A DNA stretch of 64,000 bases from Paragonimus skrjabini miyazakii. Taxonomy: Eukaryota; Platyhelminthes; Trematoda; Plagiorchiida; Troglotrematidae. Position 1 is the stretch's first letter. Each line of letters begins with the position of its first letter. Under the pieces are notes generated by a model. It was not told the DNA's origin. It did not search any database and worked only from the letters and a program-made list of their open reading frames with translations. Location of the stretch: assembly GCA_014338405.1 (NCBI GenBank), contig JTDE01000041.1:293748-357747 (forward strand), read 5' to 3'. The position numbers and the translations under genes were made by a program. This document shows positions 1 to 13,401 of this stretch, piece by piece.

Positions 1-120
1 TAATGTATTCGGCCTTATGGAAACCAGTCGAAAACAAGCCTTTTTACAACAAGCAAGTTCTTCGTCAACATACGGAAATCAAATGGAAATTTCACAATTG
101 AGCCATATTGGCCGAGTGTA

Positions 121-1068
121 CGAGGGGGAGTCAAAAAGTAATGCCATTTTATTTCGGACACGTATAATTACCAACAAAGGAACATGCATTATACATCAAA
201 ATAAAGCTGGTCCTCTGTGGTTCACACCCCTACTTCTCAACATAGTCACCGTTGCGCTCAATAGCAACGTTCCGCCTTTGAATGAGCGCATGTATCCCTG
301 CCTCATAAAATTTTGTTGTCTTTTCTTTGAGCCACTTCTCCACTGTGGTTTTCACTTCCTGGTCACCGGAATAATGTTTGCCTCTCAAAACTTCTTTCAT
401 GCGCCCGAAGAGGTGATAATCTGAAGGCGCTAAATCTGATGAGTATGGAGGATGCTGTAAGGTTGTCCACCGGAATGAGGCGATTGTCTCCCTTGTCTTG
501 ATGCTTGTGTGTGGTCGAGCTTTGTCTTGCAGAAGGAAGACTTTGCGGATTGGAAAATCGGGTCTCACTCGTTGGATTCTTGCTCTGAGCCTCGTCAGGG
601 TCTCGATGTAGGCGTCGTCAAGAGTTATACGCCTGTCTTCTCTGATCAGAGCATCTGCTTTTGTTTTAGTGGCAGGATTGACAGATGCGGATGGACGGCC
701 AGAACGGGGTTTATCGGCTACACACATAGTTCCCATCTTCTCATCCTTCAAACGACGAACCCACCTGCATACGTTGCTATAATCTACAGTATTGTCCTCA
801 ACACACACTTGTTAATCGTCTGTGAACGTTCATGGGGGTTTCCCCCCAGCAACAAAGAATTCAATCACTGCTCTTTGTTTTAGACGCAACTCTACGGGGG
901 CAGCCATTTTGAATTTTCCTTGTGAGTCTAAAAACTTGAAAAGTAAGAAACAAACTATTACATAACGTAAATGATATAATCATTTAAAATTAGGAAAAAA
1001 TTCAGGTAGTTATATGAAAAAATTCACCAGAATTAAAAACATTGGCATTACCTTTTGATTCCCACTTG
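121..1068 (-). mobile_element. Mariner element, internally deleted, with TIRs and TA duplication
   Basis: The element is bounded by imperfect inverted repeats of about 28 nt. The left end starts CGAGGGGGAGTCAAAA and the right end, read on the minus strand, starts CAAGTGGGAATCAAAA; both continue into GTAATGCCA. A TA dinucleotide lies immediately outside each end (119-120 and 1069-1070), which is the mariner/Tc1 target duplication. The element is 948 bp, whereas full-length mariners are about 1.3 kb. The transposase has lost a block of about 120 codons, which accounts for the difference. This copy cannot move by itself but keeps both ends, so it could have been mobilised in trans. Confidence 0.93.
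230..907 (-). pseudogene. Mariner transposase, truncated internally
   Basis: The product would cut and paste the element at TA sites. The start is the ATG at 905-907 (MAAPVELRLKQRAVIEFF), but the frame then meets a TGA (830-832) and a TAA (812-814), consistent with two small frameshifts around 815-835. From about 808 the frame is open. It has the first helix-turn-helix region (NVCRWVRRLKDEK, then KPRSGRPSAS), then jumps from ITLDD directly to YIETLTRLRARI. That removes the second DNA-binding helix and the first catalytic Asp. The remaining catalytic pair is present: LLQDKARPH and LAPSDYHLF, with 34 residues between the two aspartates (the D34D of mariner). The conserved N of the DNARPH motif is K here. 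The protein is dead. Confidence 0.93.
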
Positions 1069-1070
1069 TA

Positions 1071-4000
1071 TTTATTCGTCCGGAAAACGCTGATCGATCG
1101 AGTGAAGGAGGGGAAATAAGGATAACATCAGCGGATATTTTTAGACGGTTCATTGATGTTGTAATGCATTGCCCTAATCTTATCTAAACCATCTTAGTTA
1201 AGAGGTGTAACATTTCCAGGGATGACGTTGTTTGCCAAATAGGACATTGATACTGAACAATTAAACAGAGTTTCCATGTCACGATGAATTCCTTTCTCAG
1301 AAAAGTCGAGACCAACAGCTCGCTAATATCACTTCCACTATTCGCTCTTATACAATGATCAGCGCACCCCTTCTAAGTGCTTGCACAAACGTGCACATAC
1401 ACACGCATATACACACGGTTTCTTTTCATCATTCGTCTATCTCTTTTATCTTTGCACATGGTATTCAGTTGAACGATCTATCCTTGTGCCTAATGAATTG
1501 TTTTTCAGACCTTGCGGTTACCATGGTCCACAACAAAACCGTGATCGATCAGATTGGCACCGATCCGGCTGCGTAACAATTGTGACCTAATTATGTCGAT
1601 GGGTTATCTTCCTTTCTATTTATCCTCATGTGAACTAATTTTGACTGGTCTCAGTAGTGGTTATTTTAGGGAAACCACTCTATATCACTGATTAACGCCT
1701 ACATTCAAACATCGTCTGTACTATGACAGAAACATCTGTTCATTATAGGCCAACCAAAAGAGATGTTCAGAACAGTAATCTTCGGAAAGAAATAGCCTTA
1801 ACAACAATCATGCTTTGATTAGCTTCTATTCGCGAGGAATCAACTTTTGAAGAAATATCAATATCTATATGTCCAAAAAAATTAATCGTTCCGTTTCAAG
1901 GTACTCTCCTCTAGCAATCAACACATATCCTGCGTGATATACTTCATGAACTAACAGACTAATGATGGATGTAGAAGCTGCGGACACCTTTGAAAACATT
2001 ACTGACTGATCAGCAAGTCCAACTGAGTAACTCTGCACGTTTAAACCGAATAAATTCTCTACAAATAACTGAGCACTTAACAAAAACAAGAAAGGGTTAT
2101 CGCTCTGGTAGGTTCATACGTTTTGTTCCTGTCCATCATGAACTGATGAACTAAGAGAACAATCTCACTAAGGAGATTCCTTATTAAGCGGTAAGCGATC
2201 CCGCTAAGACATTAGACGGAACTTGACACACTTTTAGGCTGTGCAGAAGACTAATAAGCCAGGCTTTCTTCAAACTTTACGGAGGCAAAACATTTGATAT
2301 TATACAAAAATCAAGCTATCTTAAGAAGAATGTAGGTGTTTTTTCTTCGCATTGAAATAGGTTTCTTGCGAAAGTCTCCCGAAATGCACAACATTAAAAC
2401 CGTCCGAAGAAGCTGAGAGTTATGAAGGAGACTCCTACTGCGCAATGTTATGTATTCCTCAAAAAGCAGCTGATGTAAATTATCAATCTGACTCGTTTTC
2501 TTTACATCTGATCCTCTTCAGTCTTCACAGGAAATCAGTAAGTAATTGCCCCAAATAGATCTACCACCTGTTACGAATTCATGAATTAGGTCTTCAGTTA
2601 GAATCATCTGGGAGAACACACCGTTATTGACCCTCTATAAATCAGTTATTCCTTTGTGTAACTAGTTTTTGCTCAGGACGCTTGAACCAGATGCACAAGT
2701 GTCTAGTAGCACAATAATAGAAGCTCGTTTCGAGACATTTTATCCAAACCCATCTGATTTTCAGGCCTGCTTGTGCATTTCGACCTAAAACTAGAATAAT
2801 CCCTCTTTAAGAAGCTCCCAGACTGTTGACATACACCATAATTTAGTAGGTTCATCCCTCACCCTGCTCGCTATATAATCAGGCTTAACTGTTCCATGAT
2901 CATTTTCCCTCACAAGCCTCGACAGCGGAAAAAGAAAAATTCAACTCGGTTTTATCGTAGCCGAATGTTCTCAAATAAAAATTACCCGTGTTTATCTGAC
3001 TCTCATTCAACTTTTTTGTCTCTAGGTTAATTCTTGAGTCAAATATAGATTGCTGTTGTGGTGAGCGTTATGAGCAAACATGTCATTTTGGTGAATGAGA
3101 TGGAAAATGTTATGATTTTCTCAAGAACACTGTGAAAATAAATCAAAATAATTTGACTGCTGAAACAGGAGACGCGGTTGATTAAGACAGTGGTTTGGAC
3201 AGCAAAGGAGATTTTATAAAATTGACTAGAGGAAGCTACAGTCTGCTGGTGGACTGATTTTAGTAGTCCATTCAAAAACATGCCAATTTCATCAACCACA
3301 ACTACATGTTCACATGGTTCTTATCCACGTTTTACATTTTCATTGTTCAGTAAACTTCTGAGAACTTAGAATCCATTCCATTTCCTTCTTAAGCTTGCTC
3401 ATAACCGTCAAATTTTTTTCACAGTAATCAGCAGATCGTCTTTAGTGAATCGTAACACAAACGTCAGACCACAAGAAAAATTCTGTAAGAAAACAAAATT
3501 TACAGTATTTATTGGTTGTACGGTAGTAACCGGGTCTGTTGAACTCCTCTCGTTCATTTGAGAAAGAATTGTGTTATCTCTCCAGGTCTCATGCACTTCC
3601 AGGTTTGGGACAGATCAAATGACCTGTCATTGATATGCGTGCGAAACTAAATATAGAACACTGAAGTTGAAACATTTGCCCTGACTGTAGTGAGTATGTC
3701 ATATACGGAGAAGTATTAAACACTGAAAATAGAGATTCTGTTTAGCGGGAAGTATCATGCAACCAGCACTACTAGTTTCAGAAATTTGATGGGGCAGGTT
3801 TACTCACACTTTAACAGTTGACTATTTATACTTCAATAGATGACTACACTAACAGTTTTAGCAAACTACAAAGGCGATAACAGTTTTAGTGGGAAATTTG
3901 TGCTTTCCATCGCATTTTCAAACAATAATAGACAGGAAGAATTCTCCAAACTCGTTAATAACTTTTTACAGAAAATCCTTTTAGAATAAATAAACTATTA

Positions 4001-5470
4001 TTTTATCATCAATGATGGTTTTCTACGGATGGGGTGAGTTGTAAAAGATTGACGGGATCGAATCCGGCATCGAGACTGTCCACTTCTTGACCTACAGTTT
4101 TAATAAGTACCTATGTTTTGGCATGACAATAAATGTTATACTGAAAGATACTTCTGGGTGAACGAAAATCTCAACCTAGATGAATCAGTCGATAACAAAC
4201 ATTGACGATCATCGAAATAATGAGTAAGAAACCCGATTGATCCAGAGGTTTTCTATTGTGGATTACCAAAACTAAAGAGGAAGTAATCTAGGGGCGAGCA
4301 AAATATACTCAAAGGACTTAATTTACCCTTCTATTTTTAGAATGATTTTTGGCCCTGCTACACGATTAGCCAGCGCTAAGTGAAGAAACCAAAACAGTTG
4401 GCGTTTTCTGCCATGAATTCAGGACTAACGCAAAAATGCGGTCCGTTATGTCACAATAACTAAAAAATCGTTGCGGAAAATCATTTGACAGCGAACCTGC
4501 TAAAAGTAGTTGACTAAACGGAAGATTAGTTCTGTTTGACTGTGTTTTTTAATGATAATTTCAAAAACCTTGTTAGGTTGTTTAGATCCTTGGGTTTCAA
4601 GTTTAGATTTTGCGGAGAACTTGGATCACTAACTAGATGTAATAGTTAGGATTAAGGACTTCATTTAGCCCTAGAAATCATACTTTGGTTGAAACCTTCC
4701 ACGCAAATAATATGAATACCTGGTACTAATCGCAATAAGCAGTTCTTATTTATGAGGCAAACGCCAAATTTATGGATACACAACAGTATTAAAGAAATCA
4801 CAGTCTGTCATTAGCAAATTATGTTGGCACGCACAAAGTCACAGACTTTACGTTAATAAATGCATTATAGAATGAAGAAATTCGCGAATGATGGAAGGCG
4901 TAACATTGAGACTGTTCGTCCACTCCTGATCTTATATTTTTAACAAGACGTTTGAAATGGCCTTCCATTAGAACCTCTGTTGTTTCGGGGTTTGGATTAG
5001 TGACGAATCAAGTAGATTTTCACTACACTAGCCTAATTGGAAGCCACTGAGCTAGATCGACACATTTCACACCACGTCTGACAGTCACCGGTTAGGTGAT
5101 ATCTTGAAGTGTCATGAATGCTTAACAGTACTCATTTGCAAAAATGATGCATCAGTGTGACCCTTTTGTCCTTGGTTTGAAGTAGTTGTTTCAAAGTAAC
5201 TTCCCCGGGACTAGAAACATTATTTTCATGGTGCGCACCAACCTGCTTATCATTTAATCATCCATCTGATGGGAATCTTACGATATTTGAATAAGGCAAT
5301 GAGAAGACGCAAATCATGTGATGTTCTCCGGAGCAATATTTCGTACACTCTGATCACACATGGACATGTAACTAATTTTAACCATTAAGACAGGGTTCCG
5401 TAGGGCAGAAATAACGGCTTAAGGGATTAGGCAGACAGACACGGAAATGAAGATTAAACAAATGGTGATG
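1071..5470. other. Region without a recognised gene
   Basis: About 4.4 kb of AT-rich sequence with no ORF above 90 codons and no repeat that I can match elsewhere in the window. A short CA-rich tract lies around 1390-1422. One possible terminal exon (1509-1576) is listed separately. Otherwise I see nothing. Confidence 0.6.
1509..1576 (+). CDS. Possible terminal exon of an unknown gene
   Basis: A good 3' splice signal (TTGTTTTTCAG, ending at 1508) is followed by an open stretch ending in TAA at 1574-1576. With one base supplied by an upstream exon it reads LAVTMVHNKTVIDQIGTDP and two alanines. The stretch is richer in GC than its surroundings and has a plausible codon pattern. I do not recognise the protein and can place no upstream exon, and I see no clear polyadenylation signal just downstream. 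It may be chance. Confidence 0.2.
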
Positions 5471-5474
5471 CTGA
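5290..5474 (-). repeat. 3' untranslated part of the PLE fragment, shared with 43.85 kb
   Basis: This stretch continues the PLE end at 5475. Its minus-strand sequence can be followed in the copy around 43850-44020: shared features include the block around TTAAGGGATTAG with CAGACACGGAA and the block around GATGTTCTCCGGAG or GATGTTCCCCAGAG. Identity looks moderate, so the two copies are old. Confidence 0.6.
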
Positions 5475-5790
5475 CTACCACGGCAGCCGCAGCGTCAACA
5501 CAAATTGTTTCTGAACACACAGGGGGGATTATAACGTCTGATAGCCAAAGCCTTAGCAAACTGGAGGATAAGCTTCCGGTGACATCGAAAAATCACACAG
5601 AATGCGTCACAAACCTTGACTCTGTGTCCTGTTTGGATTAGGTGTTTCGCCTCTGATGATGCCGGGTGTCATCCGTTGGCCTCTATGCACGCGCCTAGCG
5701 TTTCTAGTTGTGTTTCCAACCATTTGGGAACATGCTCCTTGATACGAGAAGCCAGCTGAAAAGTATTGTCAAGGCATGATAACAAACTAA
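5475..5790 (-). pseudogene. PLE fragment, GIY-YIG C-terminal region
   Basis: Read on the minus strand this is the end of a Penelope-like polyprotein, downstream of the GIY-YIG core: RIKEHVPKWLETQ, then about 50 residues with HLIQTGHRV, then LAIRRYNPP. After a one-base frameshift it ends LCVQKQFVLTLRLPW and a TAG at 5475-5477. This ending matches the other PLE copies here (for example 43324 and 56449). A TGA interrupts the frame at 5669-5671. Homology may extend to about 5926. The RT domain is absent, so the copy is strongly 5'-truncated, as is usual for these elements. The 3' flank down to about 5290 also matches the copy at 43.85-44.3 kb. Confidence 0.75.
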
Positions 5791-5929
5791 AGTCTGAATG
5801 AACTTGTTGACCAGTTTGTATTGACGACACCCAGACTGCATGGAGGGCTACGTATTCACTTATCCCCATCACGCAGAGCTGACCGGAACGCGACTCTAAC
5901 CGATAATCTTTGTTCGGACAAAACAACTA

Positions 5930-7366
5930 GAATATGAAAACTGGTAGAGTATAGCATTTCATATTGATTTGTCAGTATCAAAGTTACGATAACATGGATT
6001 GATTATATTTATAGCAAACAATTCATGGTTGTGTTCTGTGATCAAATCTCCAAGCTAGAGACTTTTTGTGCCATATTCAACGTTTTCGATAAGACAGCAT
6101 AATTCATCATTTTCACTACTCGACATCCGTCTGTTCAGACCGTACGGTGTAAGTGGGATATAATGAATAACCGGACAAAAGTGAACCGGAAGGAGGCAAA
6201 GTTCCGATGATACGTAAGCAGCATTATTGTTTTGATTGATGATGCGCGTAATTTAGAGCTATAATGTACAATGCACCCTGGTGATAAACAAACATCAACC
6301 TAGCGGTTACCTATGCACATTTTTACGATAGATGAAATATTTACTCACATTTTCATAAGCACATTCACGATGTAGGGTGTTGGTGTATAACCGTGCATAC
6401 GCTGGCGAACACCCGTATGACATACCATTCAGTCTATGTCAATAAAAACTTACAATTCAAAAAGCCACCTGAAAATATAATGTTGCAAGAAGAAATATGT
6501 TAACACTATCCATAATTGTGAAAATAGACTAAAGTTCCCTTTATAATATCACATTTAGTAGATGATAAATTCGGTTCAGTAGCTTTATTTCAGTCGAGAA
6601 GTCGAAATTACTTAAGCATTTCTGTACATACTATTCATTCTGATAGGATATCTTTAGTTCGCTCTCATCCACCGCACTGACTTTCAAACGTTTATGAAGC
6701 GTCGAAGTGGAAAATATTGAATGATATGTTTCTGTGGCAACCGACTGAGATCAGTAATCAAACGACCGTATACTAATCCAGATAATCAAACCACAGATCA
6801 GTCTTTAATCCTCAATGAGATTATCTCACAATCAACAATATCCATTTTTCTACTCACTGATTTCAAACTCACTAGCGTTTTCCTTCAGTTTAAGGATGTC
6901 CCAGTGTACTCACAGAAGTATATTTAAGAGAGTTTAAATAGAACAAGGTTTAGCAATCTTTTTCAGGATAGCATCAAAATGTCGCTTCACTGAATAGACG
7001 GTGGACTGCAATTATTCTTAAGCATTCTTACTTTGTTGCCATTCATCGTCCTCTCACTCATCACCCATTACATGAAGGTCAAACTGATAGTAATGACAGC
7101 CAAATACGGAAATTTTATAGTCCAAAACAAACATACTTATACTTTCAGGTGTTATAAGCCTGCCTTTCTCTTAGAAACAATTGTAGTTCCACAGTCTTAG
7201 AAGTAAGAAACTTTGCTCCAGTTCACCATCAGTAGCATTTTTTATGACTTCACGTCGACCACACGAAACGATGTCACCAATTTTGAGTAGCTCTAATATA
7301 TTTGCGATATATCAGTCTAAGATTAGCTCACTTTTAAGGTTACTTTGTTGAAATACCATTCCATAT
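5930..7366. other. Region without a recognised gene
   Basis: AT-rich sequence. The longest ORF is about 68 codons (6721-6927) and has no recognisable motif. No repeat that I can match elsewhere in the window. Confidence 0.6.
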
Positions 7367-7690
7367 GGGCCGAACATCATCAACAATTGATCGCAGCTGT
7401 CACATTCCCATAGAATTTCCAGTCGTCCCCTATTGAAAACAAGCACTAGACTCGAGTTTCGCTCATGATGGAACAGTTCGTCAGTATTGTATATCCCTAT
7501 CACGGCCGAGATTATAACTTCGGCCACGCTTTCATGGGGCAACCGTGTTGACCATTATGTAATTGAATTTACATCAGGTACGACCGAATTATCATATGTG
7601 AACTTTTAACCACTTTCGCTTGTGAATAATGATCACCTTACTTGATCGCCTTGAGAGGAGACAATAACTGTCCTGTTAACTCCAATCCAT
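7367..7690 (-). repeat. tRNA-like short repeat, copy 1 (degenerate)
   Basis: This copy belongs to a family present six times in the window (7.4, 16.8, 21.2, 37.4, 38.7 and 55.3 kb). Shared landmarks read on the plus strand are CACTAGACTCGAGTTTCGCT, ACGACCGAATTATCATATGTG and CACTTTCGCTTGTGA. In this copy the Pol III boxes are decayed: the B-box position reads AGTTATAATCTC on the minus strand. Its order of blocks is the same as in the copy at 16.8 kb. Confidence 0.8.
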
Positions 7691-10600
7691 GACTCCTCGG
7701 CTAGGACTTCTCTCCAAGTTGAAATCACAGAAAGCATTCACTTGTTTAAATACTGTCCAAATGCTGTCTGATAAGCAAAGGTTTTCCGATATGTAAAAAT
7801 GTACTAGATCCAATTCAAAAGGTCATTTCAATTGCCATCGGTGAGCCACACTCTTAAATGACTGATCACGCATTACAGTTATCCGAGGATTTCGTCAATT
7901 TAGTGAATGCTGTCGAACACTGACATTCTATAGTTGGGCCTTGAACCGAACTAACTTGGTGGTGTTTTGGGTAACTTCATTGAGCAAATAGATGAACTTG
8001 ACAATTAATTTCAGCATTGCTCGCAGAATATTTGTAACAGGCGTATCAGACTGTTGAGCCCTAGCCTGAGGCTCAGTTCACGACAGATGTGAACTAACAA
8101 ATGTCACGTTGCACAGTCTATTAGACTTCGAACTATCCATTTTCTTATGATTTTTCTGTTCTGTAACATATCAAGCCTACACAACCAAAGAATACCACGT
8201 GATTGTTCAGCAAGCCGTGTTAAACACTCTGTCTGACATTTGCAAAAGATGAATTGGCTTCGAAACTAAACCATTTCTTTCATCTAAATCTTTCTTGTTA
8301 CCTCTGCTCATGCTTTTGATTGTCTCCGACGCAGGTCTCATATTTACATCAGATTTGGATGTTTCCTTTATATCTCGGTTAGTTAAAGGGATAAGAAGCA
8401 AATTTACGTGCACAATTACAGCCAAAATATGTTTATAGTCTGAATCATTGCATTAACAAATTTCAGGTTGTGAAATAAGTCAAAGCTGTCATCTTGTGTG
8501 AGCATACGGATATCTCAATCAAAAATGACGTGTATCAGATATTTTAAATTCCAATCACGTCCTACGGACGTACATCTATCCGACTCTATGCTGAATATTT
8601 TGCTAAACACCATTCATCTGCGGATAATGAGAGAGATTAGCTACAGACAGGCTATTTGATAAGTTGATACATACATACAGCAAAGCGTTTCATGGCACAG
8701 AAAGGACTGTTCTTTGGCCCTCAGTGAAATACAAATAGGGGCCTGGATATTTTGAATTTAGTAAGCAGTACAGACTAATATTGCATTTACTTCGACATTT
8801 GATGCTGAGCACCTTGGAGTAGAATAGAGTCATCGAAAGAAGGCTTGCTCAGGTCAAACTCAAAAGATAATATTTTAAAAGATTATGTATTGCTTTAAGT
8901 AAAGAAGGATCCAAGCAGCTAGGTGACAGTTGCGCGAAATACACTATTCATCAAATCTTGGTTTATTTCCAGAAGAGAAAATGGAAAGGAAATACAATCG
9001 ACCGCTTAGTAAAGAACTAATCAGAACTATGAATGGAAAGGTGTGTCATGAACAGTTTAATAAAAGAGGACAACTGGCAGCTTTAAAAATCCAGGTATGG
9101 TCGATCAGATGGCCGGTTATGTCATCGGTCTCATTTTATAAGGGACCAAATGACAAGCATCTCTTTGGAGAACATGCACTGATGGTCCTGCTGGCTTCCA
9201 GTTTTAACGACAATATGAATTTTTATTAGGGGATGACAACCAAGCCGCACAGTGTTATGCAATCAGCCGTTTACAAACCTTTTAATTAATTCCAGGTCTA
9301 ACGTTTACTGAGCTCTATAGCTGGGTGATTGTTCAACACATACTTCTAAAGTTGAACAGATTGTCGCTTGCGCAGTAGAACATTGATATACTGACTAAAT
9401 CTGTATGCAGTCCAGATGCGGTTTTCATTTGAGAACCTTTCGTGGCTTGCTATTGTAACATAAGTACTTACAATGGCTAACATATCTAACAAAGCTGAAA
9501 TTGACGGATGTCACTCAGGAAGTCTGATGTGATACTTCACAACTGCAACAACACATTTTGATACATAGCAAACGATGAGAATGCTTAAAAGACCTTGATG
9601 GAAAGGGAGATCACCATTCACTCTGCAATAACAAAGCAGACTGTGGTATTTTACGATTATGGGTTGTATAATTACGGAACGTTGATGTAGTGCTGGAAGT
9701 CATTTTCTTTTGGATCTAGTCTTCGATTGTTTTGTTTCTCGTGAAGACAGAATATTACTAATTTGTCCGCGAAAATAAGTAAGATGTTTCAAAATGTGTA
9801 ATACCCGTATAATTATGACAGGCAGTATACCATCTCTGTCAATTCATAGGATGCTACGTTAAACCGGGTCTATCTGTTTACTTGTTTACCTATTGAATAT
9901 ATTTTATCAAATTGCTTAGGTCACTAAACAATTAGTGTGCGATGTTTCGCTAAGACGTTCAGCAACGTGTAGCGATGAACCAAAAATCTCAGATAATCAA
10001 AAAAGTTTGGATCACAATGCCACGACAGTAAAAAACAGATTATCGAAATAAACAATTAGAAAACCTCAACAATTTCGATCAACAGAATGATTCCAGAAAA
10101 TGATATGGTTAAAGATGAACTATGACATCCATACCTAACAGAGTTCTTTCGAAAAGTCAACAGATTTAAAAACAATAGAAACGAGTCGAGTTACAAAAAG
10201 GCGGTACAAGCACCACTTAAGCGAAGTACGCTAACCGGCAACTGGTTAGTCGCACAACTATCGAATTGACGCGTTGAAACAGAAACATCTGAGTCAAGGT
10301 CTAATGAACGGTCAGGAACAGAAAGGGTAGAATATAAAAAGGTAAACACTTGAGTAGGAAAGAATTTGTTTGGATTTTCACACGACTGAACTCGAAAAGT
10401 CGACATAAACCGACGATGTTTACCTCTGTCTAAAGTCTTCATCTTAATCCGACTCTTGGTATTTCGACTTTATTTGATCTAGTGGTATATATGCCACGTA
10501 ACTTATGATGGTTTCGGTACAGTTATCAGTTATTCATGCGTTCTACTCAAGTTACTGATAACGCAATGAGTTGTGGAACAATTACAAGTATTGCTTCATA

Positions 10601-11665
10601 TTAACAGTGCAGTAATCAAGATTGATATATTCCGCTTCATGAGTTATTGCGGTTTTGGATACGAGAGACTCTTCTCTTTAAAATGGTACGCTTGGATCAA
10701 GCGTCCGCACAATTAAATCTACCAGCTTCGTTCATCGGCTATATCAGTGATAAATTATTATTTTCTCTAAAGATCACAGTATATAGTCTTTTGATAATTC
10801 ATTTTCAAGCAGGTTGGTCCTAAAACAACTCAGCGCTGACCTAAGCCATCGTGTGGCAATGAATTGTCGTCAAGCTGAAAAATATAATTTTGTACACTGG
10901 CTGTTGTGATATTCTTTGGTGTCATCAAATAGGTTCGTCTTCAATGAGATGAATAAGTATTTTTGATAACATACAACTCTGACTCCCATTAATGCTGTCA
11001 GTGGACTCGTGAACAAGTAACATGTTCATTATGAGAATGATATGATGGCTTAAACTTGGTTTACGTCAGGTCCTTTTCAACGTTAGTTCAGGCTATGGTA
11101 AGAAAAATTAACCGCACCGAATATATGCGGAACTCGGAAAACAAATCATTTAATGCTTTCATATGTCGTACACAACCGGTCTGCCCTGCAACAGAGGCAC
11201 TTCCGAGAAAAATCGTATCTCGCACATGCGGTTTACAGCACTCTCATGATGTCGTAGTCCTCAGCAGCCACTGACATCCCCGGATGAACGTGGCCCAGAA
11301 AAACTGACTCAGGAAGAAGTTTTCCATGGGAGATACTGCCTCGAGATCATTTCGCCCTGATGCACTTTTCTTAAAATTAAATATCATTATGATGACAGAT
11401 TCTTGCGCGAACTGTTCACGAAACGAATTATTTCAGATTGCAACGGTCTGGATCAACTACCTTGTCGCAGATGCGGTGGAAATCTTCCAACACAAAGTAA
11501 ACCAATACCTCATTTGCCAAATAGTTCTTTTCTTTATTCTAACCCGATAAAGTTCTTACGGCAGTGTGGATGTCAAGAATGCTTGCAGGCAGTGTGCAAG
11601 ATTTCAGTCAGCCACATGAGACCCTGATTGGTTTTATAGTTTTAAAAGTGTCCGACAACACCGCT
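7691..11665. other. Region without a recognised gene
   Basis: Nearly 4 kb of AT-rich sequence. The longest ORF (8930-9229, 99 codons) contains a small exon-like piece at 8973-9040, but it shows no known motif. No transposon remnant is recognised. The region ends at a gap of 100 N. Confidence 0.55.
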
Positions 11666-11765
11666 NNNNNNNNNNNNNNNNNNNNNNNNNNNNNNNNNNN
11701 NNNNNNNNNNNNNNNNNNNNNNNNNNNNNNNNNNNNNNNNNNNNNNNNNNNNNNNNNNNNNNNNN
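11666..11765. other. Assembly gap, 100 N
   Basis: Exactly 100 N, a conventional length for a gap of unknown size. The gap removes the 5' end of the PLE that starts immediately after it. ORFs predicted across it are meaningless. Confidence 0.98.
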
Positions 11766-13401
11766 AAAAAGAATGATAACATCATCATCTTGTCAGCTGA
11801 CAAGGAACGGATCACAATTGTCATGGACAAAGCAGATTACGTGGAGAAAGCGAAACAGTTGCTCAACGACACAACCACCTACCACCTACTCAGTGCTGAT
11901 CTTACCACAAAAGTGGCCAACAAAATCAACACCGCACTAAAGAAACTAGAAGCTGCGTATGAGATAAGCAAACAGAAGCGCTGGAAAATGCAACCGAATG
12001 ATGCAACCACTGCTCAGTTCTACGGACTCCCAATATGATCCTACCGGGAACACCGACCAACAATTTGGCCAAAGACCTATTCAAACGATTACGACATCTC
12101 ATCGACGGAACATTCCATCAGCAATGCTCTGCTATTCTTGAGCAAACTGAAAAATATCAAGATAGAAGAAGACGAAGCAATGATCTCGTTTGATGTTACA
12201 GCACTCTTCACGTCCATTGACCTTACCCTAGCCAAAGAAACACTACAAAAACTACTGGAAGAAAATCCCCGACCCAATGAATCATTGAAACCGGAAAGCA
12301 TAAGCAATCTCATGGAACTATGTTTATCGACATACTTCAAATCCAATGGTCAAGTCTACGAACAACTTTAAAAAATCCCAATGGGCTCTCCCATATCCGG
12401 ATTCATCGCAGAAGCAGTCATGCAGAGGCTAGAGAATATCGCGCTACCAACGATCAAACCAAAACTCTGGATACGATATGTTGACGATACATTCGTAATC
12501 CTCAAACGCTCAATGAGTGAAGACACACACAGAATGCTCAACAACGTTTTCAACGATATCAAATTTACAATGGAAATTGAAACCGACAACCAGCTACCGT
12601 TCCTGGATGTCCTAATCGGCCGCAAACTTGACGGAACACTGGAGACCTAAGTTTACCGGAAAGAAACACACACGGATCAACTCCTTAGTTTTCACAGCAA
12701 CTACTTTGTGTGCGATAGAAGGAGCTGCCTTCGAACTCTATTTAAGCGAGCTGAAACACACTGCAGCACCCCAGAGCTTCGAAGAAAGGAAGAAAACTAC
12801 TTGTATCGAGTATTTCTTCGCAACGGATGCTTACGAAGTTTCATCAGACGGATTTTACTGCAGAAGGAAAGAAATTCAAACTCCACAGAACCATCAACAA
12901 AACGAACTGTACTACCATACACCAAAACAGTATCGGAAATGACCGCAAGACTCCTAAGACCACATGGTATTACGCTAGCACACAAGCCAACGGCAACGTT
13001 ACGAAGATTACTATCAAAACCAAAGGAACAACTAAAACCCGCCGACAGAAGAAACGTCGTTTACAAAATCCAATGCAATGATTGTGGACAACACTATGTC
13101 GGCCAAACCGGACGGAAGTTATCAACACGAATAGGTGAACACGAATTAGCCATCAAGACACATCTTCAACTTGAACACCGCAGAAGTCCTTACGCAAGCA
13201 AACATCAGACATGCAAGAGATATTCTCGAAGCCTGGTATTCATCAGCCGGATCAATAAACAGACACATCGAGCTGGACAAAGTCTATGAACCAATGCGAA
13301 CCAAGGATTTGAAGAGATGCCGACACCAACAAGTCCAAATGGCGGTAAACCTAAACGGAGCAACTTGCACAGACCAGACCGAAGTCGAAACGGGACAATG
13401 A
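11766..13401 (+). pseudogene. PLE reverse transcriptase / GIY-YIG polyprotein, broken
   Basis: The reading frame begins in the gap (IILSADKERITIVMDKADYV). After FYGLP there is a TGA (12036-12038), and the next 80 nt are in a shifted frame (GTPTNNLAKDLFKRLRHLID), which also suggests a small deletion. RT motifs follow: ISFDVTALFTSIDL, then PMGSPISGFIAE, then the catalytic box RYVDDTF at 12474-12491 and NQLPFLDVLI. In-frame TAA codons occur at 12369-12371 and 12648-12650. The GIY-YIG core VVYKIQCNDCGQHYVGQT lies at 13056-13109, where its first tyrosine and YVG correspond to the GIY and YIG positions. A frameshift near 13190 moves the C-terminal part (ILEAWYSSAGSINRH) to another frame, which stays open to 13401. 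This PLE differs clearly from the others in the window. Confidence 0.9.

Noticed and set aside
1395..1422. CA microsatellite
   Set aside because: Short and interrupted; not a notable tandem repeat.
8973..9040. Small exon-like stretch with acceptor TTTATTTCCAG and donor AAG followed by GTGTGT
   Set aside because: Only 68 nt, no matching partner exon and no recognisable peptide.
12089..12625. Minus-strand ORFs of 85 codons opposite the PLE reverse transcriptase
   Set aside because: Antisense shadows of the PLE coding sequence.
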